From Victivallales bacterium (lineage in GTDB: Bacteria > Verrucomicrobiota > Lentisphaeria > Oligosphaerales > Oligosphaeraceae): a stretch of DNA of 12,408 bases. Position 1 is the stretch's first letter. The number at the start of each line of letters is the position of its first letter. Positions 1 through 6,790 of the stretch are shown piece after piece. Location of the stretch: the NCBI GenBank assembly GCA_017963875.1, contig JAGCTA010000004.1:1-12408 (forward strand), read 5' to 3'. The notes beneath the pieces were generated by a model. That model did no database searches. It had not been told where the DNA came from and worked only from the letters and a program-made list of their open reading frames with translations. Position numbers and translations under genes: made by a program.

Positions 1-582
1 TGCCATACAGCGGGTCAGATTACCGTCGGCTTCGAGCAGGCTGCCAACGACCTCTCCATCGCCTTCGACCTGCCAATACAATATGCGCGAAACCTGCTGA
101 AGAAATTCGATTCATTGAACCTGAGTGTCATATCGGCCAATGACGGGCGCACGCGCTTCATAGACGTTGAACGCGGACCAGGCACACGCCCGCGCCGCAT
201 CGCGGCATCCAGCATTGAGCAAGTCGTCCAGGTGCGTTTCAGCGAACTGTTCCAAATCATAAAAGAACGGTTGCAACAGGACAATGCATGGCAACTTGCG
301 ACTGGCAGCGTTCGTCTTTCAGGCGGGGCAGCCTTACTCCCAGGCATGACGGCTCTGGCGCATGATATCCTCGCGCACGACGCATTGATCGCTCGGCCTT
401 TCAATGTCACGGCACCAAAGGAAATTATCACAAATCCCGCATTCATTGTTCCCATCGGCGCGTTGAGAAACGCCAAGGAAGCATTGGACAGTTACAATCA
501 GCAGATACAGGCTTCAGGAGGAACACAAGAATCAGCCACTACGAATATCCTGAAAGCCCTAGGTAAAATTCTGAACTTCTAA
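1..582 (+). CDS. ftsA: Cell division protein FtsA, C-terminal part (5' end outside window)
   Basis: The frame is open from the first base to the TAA at 580-582 and gives 193 residues; a TTG at 115 is internal, not a start. FtsA is the actin-like protein that tethers FtsZ to the membrane. The segment matches the last half of FtsA: HTAGQITVGFEQAANDLSIA corresponds to the AGN.VTSDIA block (subdomain 2A), the RPRR region and RFSELFQIIKERL match the VIEPRYTELL helix, and SVRLSGGAALLPGM matches the nucleotide-binding IVLTGGAA..EGL block. The last residues, NILKALGKILNF, form an amphipathic basic helix like the FtsA membrane-targeting sequence. The ftsZ gene starts 20 bp downstream, the usual ftsA-ftsZ order. 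Identification rests on these motifs and on the neighbour; the N-terminal half cannot be judged. Confidence 0.9.
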   Translation, partial: CHTAGQITVGFEQAANDLSIAFDLPIQYARNLLKKFDSLNLSVISANDGRTRFIDVERGPGTRPRRIAASSIEQVVQVRFSELFQIIKERLQQDNAWQLATGSVRLSGGAALLPGMTALAHDILAHDALIARPFNVTAPKEIITNPAFIVPIGALRNAKEALDSYNQQIQASGGTQESATTNILKALGKILNF

Positions 583-602
583 GCCAAAACAGTTTTCCCT
601 TC

Positions 603-1721
603 ATGAAAAAGTCCCCCAAAGTCATGTTCGCAGGTCTCGGCCACGCAGGCATTAAGGCTATGCTGACTGCTGCAGGGCAGTTTGATTCGCAGTATTACTC
701 ATTTGTCGCCATTGACACGCCAAATGAAATCATCAATCTGGACGCCAAATGTTTTGACCACGCATTTCCAACGGAGGCAGGTTGGGAAAATGCGTTTGGC
801 AATTCCCTTCAAGGGCTTCAAATGCTTGCATTGTTTATGGGCCTAGGAGGCAAAACCGCGCCTGATGCCGCTAAACTCGCCATCGCGGCGGCTTCCGCAA
901 AAAACATTCCTGTTGTCGCATTTGCGACATTGCCTTTTTCCTTTGAAGGCGAACAGCGTAAAATCGCTGCATCACATGCGGTGACTGCGCTTAGGCAAGG
1001 AACCAATGCGACTATTATTTTACCCAATGACCTACTTTTCTCGCAGTTTCCAAAGGATTCCAACGCCATGGCGGCATTTGAGCGTGCAGACGAATGGATT
1101 GCGGAAGTTGCCTGTAGCGTACTCAAGCCTTTCACGTTCGCCAATATCATCAATGTCCGTCCTGAAAATCTCGCATGGTTGTTGACACGTAAAAACGCCA
1201 CTGTTTCTGTAGGCATTGGATGGGGCGAAGGCGATGATGCCATTGAAGAAGCCGTCCAGGAACTGTCGGCAAGTCCTTTTCTGAAACAGCAGACTGGCAT
1301 CGCCCAGGCGGATGCGGCACTAGTCATGGTTTCCCTGCCTGACGATGCTTCAATCGGGCAACTTACGGGGTGCCTGACGGCGGTCAAACGACTTTTTGCG
1401 CCTCACCTGAAACTTGAAATCGGCGTCTGCCAAGACGATACGTTGGCTGAAGGAATCCGCATTGTCGCATTGATGCGATTTCCTGGACGTCAGCCACGCC
1501 GCCAGCAGGACGAGGAAGACGCACAATCCGCAGACAATCCCCCGCCACAGCCCTCAGTCGCTGAACATTCGGAGCAGGAACGCCAACTCACGCTCCCAAT
1601 GTCCGACATCATGGAGTACAAGACTGGTATTTTCAATAAAAACGAGCCGACAAAGCATAATTTTGAAAATCTGGATGTTCCGACGTTCATCCGCAGAAAC
1701 ATCCCAATTGACACGCAGTAA
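603..1721 (+). CDS. ftsZ: Divergent FtsZ-like cell division protein lacking the canonical GTPase motifs
   Basis: 372 residues, ATG start 20 bp after ftsA, no clear Shine-Dalgarno. The fold is recognisable as FtsZ: an N-terminal Gly-rich strand-loop (GLGHAGIKA, 11-19), PFSFEGEQR (111-119, like PFxFEGxxR), IILPNDLLF (138-146, like IPNDKLL), VSVGIGWGEGDDAIEEA (like MMGxGxAxGEDRAxEA) and SPFL. Key GTPase elements are altered. The tubulin signature GGGTGTG is GGKTAPD (82-88), the T3-loop GLGAGxxP region is missing from a shortened 40-75 segment, and the T7 NxDxxD is NVRPEN (184-189), losing both aspartates. After a Pro/Glu/Gln-rich linker (about 296-335) the tail keeps LDVPTFIRR (357-365), like the LDIPAFLRK peptide that binds FtsA. 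FtsZ normally polymerises with GTP as the division ring; GTP hydrolysis here is doubtful. The ORF is intact, so this is not an obvious pseudogene. Confidence 0.85.
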   Translation: MKKSPKVMFAGLGHAGIKAMLTAAGQFDSQYYSFVAIDTPNEIINLDAKCFDHAFPTEAGWENAFGNSLQGLQMLALFMGLGGKTAPDAAKLAIAAASAKNIPVVAFATLPFSFEGEQRKIAASHAVTALRQGTNATIILPNDLLFSQFPKDSNAMAAFERADEWIAEVACSVLKPFTFANIINVRPENLAWLLTRKNATVSVGIGWGEGDDAIEEAVQELSASPFLKQQTGIAQADAALVMVSLPDDASIGQLTGCLTAVKRLFAPHLKLEIGVCQDDTLAEGIRIVALMRFPGRQPRRQQDEEDAQSADNPPPQPSVAEHSEQERQLTLPMSDIMEYKTGIFNKNEPTKHNFENLDVPTFIRRNIPIDTQ

Positions 1722-1769
1722 TCATCACATATTTCCATAATAATTTCCCAAAAAGTTTCAACCCAAATC

Positions 1770-1777
1770 AAAGGTGA
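1770..1777 (+). promoter_or_regulatory. Ribosome binding site that decides the aldolase-SDR start
   Basis: AAAGGTGA matches the anti-Shine-Dalgarno complement (AGGTGA) and lies 5 nt before ATG 1783. A GTG three codons upstream (1774) lies inside this motif and would leave that start without its own site, so ATG 1783 is preferred. Confidence 0.55.
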
Positions 1778-1782
1778 AGAAA

Positions 1783-3705
1783 ATGCAGGAAAAACTCAAA
1801 GCCATTGCCGAACTCTCACAATTCTATGGGGCAAATCCCGATTTCGTGTTTCTGGGCGGCGGAAACACATCAGTCAAAAACGATTCCACGCTTTACATCA
1901 AGCCTTCTGGCTGCGCATTGGCAACCATCAAGCCTGAGCAATTCCTGGCTATCGACCGTGCCCAACTCAACAAGTTGTTTGAATTCCCCATTCCTGAAAA
2001 TGTCCAGATACGTGAAGAAATCGCCAAAAACATGCTCGCAGCAGCCGTTCGCCCCATTGGTGCAGGGCGGCCATCCGTCGAAACGCCACTTCATAATATT
2101 ATCAATTATACATACATTGTTCATCTCCATCCTGCACTGGTCAATGGTCTGACATGTGCCTCCAACGGCAAAGCCGCCTGCGCACGCCTCTTCCCTAATG
2201 CATTGTGGATCGATTACTGCGACCCAGGCTCGACGCTTGCATTTGTCGCCAAGAAGGCATTGGATGCCGATACGGCCCAGCGCGGTTCACAGGCAAAAGT
2301 CATCTTCTTGCAGAATCACGGCGTATTCGTCGGAGCGGACACACCAGAAGAAGTCAAGGCAATCTATGACGATATCACCTCAAAACTCATCGCCGCCTAT
2401 CAACAAGCAGACATCCCCACAGGCTCATTTGACCTTGGAACCGTCGATATGGATAATGTCCTTGAAGTCGCTCCTGTTTTGAGGCAACTGTTGGCAGATG
2501 CGGACGGCAACCGCCCGATTGTCCATGCAGCAGGCAGTGTCATGCCGTTTGAAGGACCGCTGACCCCCGACCACGTCGTCTATGCAAAATCATTTGCGTT
2601 CTGCGGAGAAGCCACCGAGGAAGCCATCGCGGATTTCAAGGCAACACATGGCTATCTTCCCAAAGTCGTCGGCATTCCAGGGAAAGGCCTCTTCACTTCA
2701 GCCGACAACCTGAAGGATGCCAAGGCTATTGTCATCGCCGTCGCCAACGCCCTGCAAGTCCAACGCCTTTCTCAGGCATTCGGCGGGCCGAAATTCCTGA
2801 CAGAGCGTGAATACAAGTTCATTGAGAACTGGGAAGTCGAATCCTATCGGCGTAGCGTGAGCATGGCGGCAGGCGGCGCAGGCCGTTTGGCGAACCGCGT
2901 TGCCGTCGTAACGGGCGGAGCACAAGGTTTCGGGCTTGGGATTGCAGAATCGCTGGCAAAGAACGGTGCCATCATTGTCATTGCCGATATGAATGTCGAT
3001 GGAGCAAAAGCCACGGCAGAAAAACTGTGCGAAACGTATGGCAAGGACCGTGCATTCGCCGTCGGAGTAAATGTCTCCGACGAAGAATCGGTTGCCAACA
3101 TGATGACAGAAATCACCTGTATGTGCGGTGGACTTGATTTGTTCGTCGCGAACGCGGGCGTTGTCAGGGCGGGGTCAGTCAAGGATATCACTCTGAAGGA
3201 TTGGGAATTCGTCACAAACATCAATTACAACGGATATTTCCTCTGTGTCAAGCACGCCGCCCGCATCATGGCACGCCAGATTGTCAATGGTAAAGGACGC
3301 TGGACAGACATTGTGCAGGTAAATTCCAAGTCTGGCCTTGAGGGCTCCATCAAAAATGGCGCATATGCTGGCTCCAAGTTCGGCGGCATCGGCCTGACAC
3401 AGTCATTCGCGAAGGAACTGGTCGAGGATTCCATCAAAGTCAACAGCGTCTGCCCTGGAAACTATCTGGATGGACCGTTGTGGAGCCATCCTGAGAAGGG
3501 GCTTTTCGTGCAGTATCTGAACGCAGGGAAAGTCCCAGGGGCCAAAACAGTCGATGATGTCCGCAAATTCTATGAAGCCAAGGTGCCGATGCGTCGTGGC
3601 TGTCTGCCAGAGGATGTCGCCAAGGCCATCATGTACTGCGTCGAACAAGATTATGAAACAGGCCAAGCAATCCCTGTCACGGGTGGTCAGGTAATGCTCC
3701 ATTGA
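1783..3705 (+). CDS. Bifunctional class II aldolase / short-chain dehydrogenase (SrlD-like C-terminus)
   Basis: 640 residues from ATG 1783. Residues about 1-240 form a class II (zinc-dependent, RhaD/FucA type) aldolase/epimerase domain: GGGNTS at 25-30 for the phosphate site, E100 in SVETPLHN as candidate catalytic acid, and zinc ligands H114 and H116 (VHLHP) and H179 (LQNHG). From about 368 there is a classical short-chain dehydrogenase: TGGAQGFGLG (377-386, NAD(P)-binding TGxxxGxG), NAG (457-459), and catalytic S515, Y528 and K532 (NSKSG, then YAGSK). The blocks QVNSKSG, SKFGGIGLTQS, KVPMRRGC and VTGGQVM are what I remember of sorbitol-6-phosphate 2-dehydrogenase SrlD. By family knowledge, such fusions cleave a ketose phosphate and oxidise or reduce a polyol or aldehyde; the substrate here is unknown. 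It probably acts in the cytosol. It follows ftsZ by 61 bp and is closed by a terminator at 3727. Confidence 0.88.
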   Translation: MQEKLKAIAELSQFYGANPDFVFLGGGNTSVKNDSTLYIKPSGCALATIKPEQFLAIDRAQLNKLFEFPIPENVQIREEIAKNMLAAAVRPIGAGRPSVETPLHNIINYTYIVHLHPALVNGLTCASNGKAACARLFPNALWIDYCDPGSTLAFVAKKALDADTAQRGSQAKVIFLQNHGVFVGADTPEEVKAIYDDITSKLIAAYQQADIPTGSFDLGTVDMDNVLEVAPVLRQLLADADGNRPIVHAAGSVMPFEGPLTPDHVVYAKSFAFCGEATEEAIADFKATHGYLPKVVGIPGKGLFTSADNLKDAKAIVIAVANALQVQRLSQAFGGPKFLTEREYKFIENWEVESYRRSVSMAAGGAGRLANRVAVVTGGAQGFGLGIAESLAKNGAIIVIADMNVDGAKATAEKLCETYGKDRAFAVGVNVSDEESVANMMTEITCMCGGLDLFVANAGVVRAGSVKDITLKDWEFVTNINYNGYFLCVKHAARIMARQIVNGKGRWTDIVQVNSKSGLEGSIKNGAYAGSKFGGIGLTQSFAKELVEDSIKVNSVCPGNYLDGPLWSHPEKGLFVQYLNAGKVPGAKTVDDVRKFYEAKVPMRRGCLPEDVAKAIMYCVEQDYETGQAIPVTGGQVMLH

Positions 3706-3726
3706 TTTCTCAAAATCAGTAGAATT

Positions 3727-3760
3727 CCACAGCGGCTCGCCGCTGTGGATGTTATTTTTT
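3727..3760 (+). terminator. Rho-independent terminator after the aldolase-SDR gene
   Basis: CCACAGCGG and CCGCTGTGG form a perfect 9-bp GC-rich stem with a CTCG loop at 3727-3748, followed by a T-rich tail with six consecutive T at 3755-3760. It starts 21 bp after the aldolase-SDR stop and ends before the next gene's ribosome binding site. It separates the ftsA-ftsZ-aldolase side from the phosphodiesterase-mannosidase side. Confidence 0.9.
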
Positions 3761-3770
3761 GCAAATTGAC

Positions 3771-3776
3771 AAAGGA
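3771..3776 (+). promoter_or_regulatory. Ribosome binding site of the phosphodiesterase gene
   Basis: AAAGGA lies 10 nt before ATG 3787. It supports that start over an in-frame GTG at 3745, which lies inside the terminator stem. Confidence 0.5.
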
Positions 3777-3786
3777 ATATCACAAA

Positions 3787-4569
3787 ATGTCAAAGGAATT
3801 GTTTAACAAGGCGAATGCTGGCGTCCATGAGTTTCCACGGATTCTTGCGCACCGCGGAATGAGAGATGTCTATACGGAAAATGGCATCATGGCTTTCCAA
3901 TACGCGCTGGATCACGGTCTCACTGGTTTTGAAACCGATTTCCGCATGACTGCCGACGGCGTTATCGTCGTCATGCATGACAGCGATATCAAACGCACGA
4001 CAACAGGCGAAGGCGTTATCGAAAAAATGACGCTGGCACAACTCAAACAGGTAAAACTGAACAACTCCGATGAAACTGTCCCAACTGCTGATGAACTCCT
4101 TAGCCTCTTCGACAATCGAAAGGATTTCTACATTGAACTGGAAATGAAGGCACGCTACGGCGAATTGTACAGCACCGAACGCATGGATGATTATCTGAAG
4201 AAACTCCACGCCATCGCTGAAAAACATCTTTCCAAGGGCTTCTACCTCTTGACATGTTTCGATCACGACGTTCTTCGGCATGCGAAAGAACTTTTCCCCG
4301 AAGTCAACACAGGCCTTATCTGCGGTGGACTGCGCCAAGAGGACATCGATGCCGCCATCAATCTTGGATGCTTCGGTCTATCCCCGACATTCGAGGGCAC
4401 GGACCAGGCACTTGTCGAGAAGGCAATCGCCGCAGGACTCGCCATCAATCTCTGGCACTCCGAAACTCTGGACCTCTGGAAAGAGGCAAAAGCCAGAGGT
4501 GCCGTCGTATCGACGAATAACCACCCCGTCGATGTTCTTCAGGCAATCAAGGCGAATGGCCTCTATTGA
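3787..4569 (+). CDS. Glycerophosphodiester phosphodiesterase family protein (GDPD)
   Basis: 260 residues, the usual size of a single-domain bacterial GDPD. These TIM-barrel enzymes cut glycerophosphodiesters into glycerol-3-phosphate and an alcohol, or related phosphodiesters. The signature is clear: ILAHRG with catalytic H22 and R23, TENGIMAF (30-37, like the PENT..AF block), metal ligands E49 and D51 in GFETDFRMTADG, and H64 in VVMHD. YIELEMK (115-121) supplies the further metal glutamate. INLWHSE followed by VSTNNHPVD near the end matches the usual W.vn and tD.P blocks only loosely. There is no signal peptide, so it is probably cytosolic. The start at ATG 3787 has AAAGGA upstream; an in-frame GTG at 3745 lies within the terminator and is rejected. 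The mannosidase gene follows by 32 bp, so the two are probably co-transcribed. Substrate not determinable. Confidence 0.9.
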   Translation: MSKELFNKANAGVHEFPRILAHRGMRDVYTENGIMAFQYALDHGLTGFETDFRMTADGVIVVMHDSDIKRTTTGEGVIEKMTLAQLKQVKLNNSDETVPTADELLSLFDNRKDFYIELEMKARYGELYSTERMDDYLKKLHAIAEKHLSKGFYLLTCFDHDVLRHAKELFPEVNTGLICGGLRQEDIDAAINLGCFGLSPTFEGTDQALVEKAIAAGLAINLWHSETLDLWKEAKARGAVVSTNNHPVDVLQAIKANGLY

Positions 4570-4601
4570 ACCGAATATAATCAAAAAAAAACAAAACTCC
4601 T

Positions 4602-6716
4602 ATGCCTAAAAAGTTAACTGTACACGTAATTCTGAATTCGCATCTCGATCCGATTTGGCTTTGGGGATATGGCAACGGCATTGACGAGGTCGTCGCCACA
4701 GCACGAAGTGCCTGTGATTTGCTGGACGATTATCCAGAAATCCATATCACCCGTGGAGAGGCATGGTTTTATGAGATGCTTGAAATGCATGACCCGATAA
4801 CTTTCAAAAGGGTTCAGGAGCATGTCCGCAACGGCCATTGGCATATTGTCGGCGGCTGGTACGTCCAGCCTGACTGCAACCTGGCATCCCCTGAGACATA
4901 CGCCATGCATGCGAAAATCTCGGGTAAATATTTCAAGCAGAAATTCGGCATCGAACAATGCGAAACTGGCTACAATGTGGATAGTTTTGGGCATGGGGCC
5001 TATTTGCCAGACTTCTATACCGCCGCAGGCATGACGAACTACCTTTTCATGAGACCTGGTGAACATGAGAAATCCCTGCGGGGCAACCTCTTCCGTTGGC
5101 GTTCGCCAAACGGGAACGAACTTCTGGCTTCTCGAATCTTCCCATCATATTCTTCCAATCCGAATTCCGTGCTAAAACTCCTTCAAATGCACATCGACAG
5201 TGCTGACCGCTCGGTCGGACACAGTTGTTTCTTCTGCGGTGTCGGCGATCATGGCGCGGGGCCAAGCAGAAAGGAAATCGCCATTCTGAAGGAACATTGG
5301 AACGATTGGGAAAAAGACAATGTCGAACTCATTTTCAGCCACCCAGATGCCTATTTCAATGCTCTCAGGCCGCATCTTGAGAAACTGCCTGTTGTCGAAG
5401 GAGAACTTCAGTTCCACGCCATTGGCTGCTACACAGCCACAACGGAAATCAAACGCTCCATTCGTGCAACTGAAAATATGCTTATTGAGTTCGGGCACCT
5501 TCTCAAGCCAGCAGAACGTGAAAACTGCTGGAAGCGCGTGCTCTTCGCAACGTTTCATGATGTTCTTGCTGGCTCATCCATATCCAGTGCCATGTCTTTC
5601 ATATATGACAGTCTGGCTTTTGTCCGTGCGACAGTCGCGGAAGCCAGATTGCGCGCTTCACGTAAGGAAAGCCTCAGCCTGCCGCCAGCCGACCGCCAGC
5701 GCATCGTATTGTCAAACCAAGGCGGCCGACCCTACAGAGGCCTTTTCAGCGTCGAGCCATGGGTTTCCGTCCAATGCGACTATGGCAAGCACGCGCCCAA
5801 TGCCATCCAGTTCCACGATGAAAAAGGCCAGATAGTTTTGACTCAGGCTATCCCACCTGAATGCATTGTCGGTGGCCGTGCCGCACAGTTGTTCGATATT
5901 GCCATACCAGCGCATTCCAGCCGCGTGATTTCATTCAGTTACAATGAGTCTCCGCAAAAATCACGTCCTTTCACTTCAAGAGACATCAACTTGAAGGTTC
6001 TGCCTGCGCTTCAATATGAAGGGAAAGTGTTTTTCGAAGCGCCATATTATGAACTCTACAACGACAGTACCGACACATGGAGCCATCGTGTCCCGTCGTT
6101 TCCGACGGAAAACCCAATAGCCGTTGCCAAAACAACTGCCCATTCTTCAACAATATTCAATGGTCCTATTGCCATTCAAAAGCAATTCAAGGCAACGCTT
6201 CGGAATGTCTCCACAATAGAAAACAATATCACCATCTCAAAAGGCTTGAACGGCATTCATTGCCAAGTCACGGTCCTTTCGTCAATCGGTCCAAGGAAAA
6301 TCCTGAAGATGTGCTTGAAGCCCGCATTCAAAGTCGTCAAACGTCTTGACGGAGTTTCAGGTGGCATGCTGGAACGTCAATGCGACGGGCGAGAATATCC
6401 TGTATTCAATGTCATCCAATTGCATGGTGAAAATGGCGAAACAGCCACCATCATCTCAAAGGATGTTTTTGCATGTGACGTCCAGCCCGACGGAACTGTC
6501 CGACTGACTCTTCTGCGGACGCCATACGCCGCCCACCATGATCCCACCGCAGTCCCCCAAAACAATGCCAGACATGCCCTTGACCAACGGCTGATGACAT
6601 ACGACATCACCTTGCTATGCAATGCATCGCGCAGTCAGATTCAGGATGAAATCTATCGCCAGAAAAATCCGCTTATTGTCTCAGAGACAACTTACGGAAT
6701 GAACCGCGAGTCATAA
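4602..6716 (+). CDS. GH38 family alpha-mannosidase
   Basis: 704 residues. GH38 enzymes are zinc-dependent retaining alpha-mannosidases. Motifs appear in the family order. SHLDPIWLW at the N-terminus carries metal ligands H14 and D16. GGWYVQPDCN is the substrate-side VGG..V.PD.N block. YNVDSFGHG (124-132) places D127 as both nucleophile and metal ligand. GVGDHGAGPS follows, and TFHDVLAGSS (317 onward) carries metal-binding H319. The C-terminal beta-sandwich region is present, ending in a DQRLMTYDITLL block like the family's DQG.H.F.Y.L. The protein is shorter than many members (800-1000 residues), but all motifs and the C-terminal block are there, so I do not call it truncated. There is no signal peptide, which points to cytosolic action on imported mannosides. 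No clear ribosome binding site is seen; an A9 run at 4583-4591 lies upstream. It is probably in an operon with the phosphodiesterase gene. Confidence 0.92.
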   Translation: MPKKLTVHVILNSHLDPIWLWGYGNGIDEVVATARSACDLLDDYPEIHITRGEAWFYEMLEMHDPITFKRVQEHVRNGHWHIVGGWYVQPDCNLASPETYAMHAKISGKYFKQKFGIEQCETGYNVDSFGHGAYLPDFYTAAGMTNYLFMRPGEHEKSLRGNLFRWRSPNGNELLASRIFPSYSSNPNSVLKLLQMHIDSADRSVGHSCFFCGVGDHGAGPSRKEIAILKEHWNDWEKDNVELIFSHPDAYFNALRPHLEKLPVVEGELQFHAIGCYTATTEIKRSIRATENMLIEFGHLLKPAERENCWKRVLFATFHDVLAGSSISSAMSFIYDSLAFVRATVAEARLRASRKESLSLPPADRQRIVLSNQGGRPYRGLFSVEPWVSVQCDYGKHAPNAIQFHDEKGQIVLTQAIPPECIVGGRAAQLFDIAIPAHSSRVISFSYNESPQKSRPFTSRDINLKVLPALQYEGKVFFEAPYYELYNDSTDTWSHRVPSFPTENPIAVAKTTAHSSTIFNGPIAIQKQFKATLRNVSTIENNITISKGLNGIHCQVTVLSSIGPRKILKMCLKPAFKVVKRLDGVSGGMLERQCDGREYPVFNVIQLHGENGETATIISKDVFACDVQPDGTVRLTLLRTPYAAHHDPTAVPQNNARHALDQRLMTYDITLLCNASRSQIQDEIYRQKNPLIVSETTYGMNRES

Positions 6717-6790
6717 GATATCCTTCTTCCATCAAAGAGCATGCCAAGCATACTGGACAGCAAAGACACATTAAAATGATATATTCATAA

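Noticed and set aside
840..1169. Reading the altered FtsZ motifs as a sequencing frameshift or pseudogene
   Set aside because: The frame is intact for 372 codons, conserved blocks lie on both sides in the same frame, and the C-terminal peptide is preserved.
818..1387. 189-codon open frame on the minus strand inside ftsZ
   Set aside because: It is a shadow of the plus-strand gene, with Ser/Ala-rich composition and no recognisable motif.
1708..1744. TTGACA at 1708 with CATATT or CATAAT downstream as a promoter for the aldolase gene
   Set aside because: The spacers are 14 and 22 nt, outside the usual 16-18, and the TTGACA lies inside the last codons of ftsZ.
3766..3771. TTGACA upstream of the phosphodiesterase gene as a -35 box
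   Set aside because: A -10 box at normal spacing would fall inside the coding sequence; no TATAAT-like hexamer is there.
3745..3786. N-terminal extension of the phosphodiesterase from GTG 3745
   Set aside because: It would begin inside the terminator stem and translate its T-tract; ATG 3787 has its own AAAGGA site.
3790..4338. 182-codon minus-strand open frame inside the phosphodiesterase gene
   Set aside because: It lies fully within a gene with clear catalytic motifs; no ribosome binding site or family match is seen.
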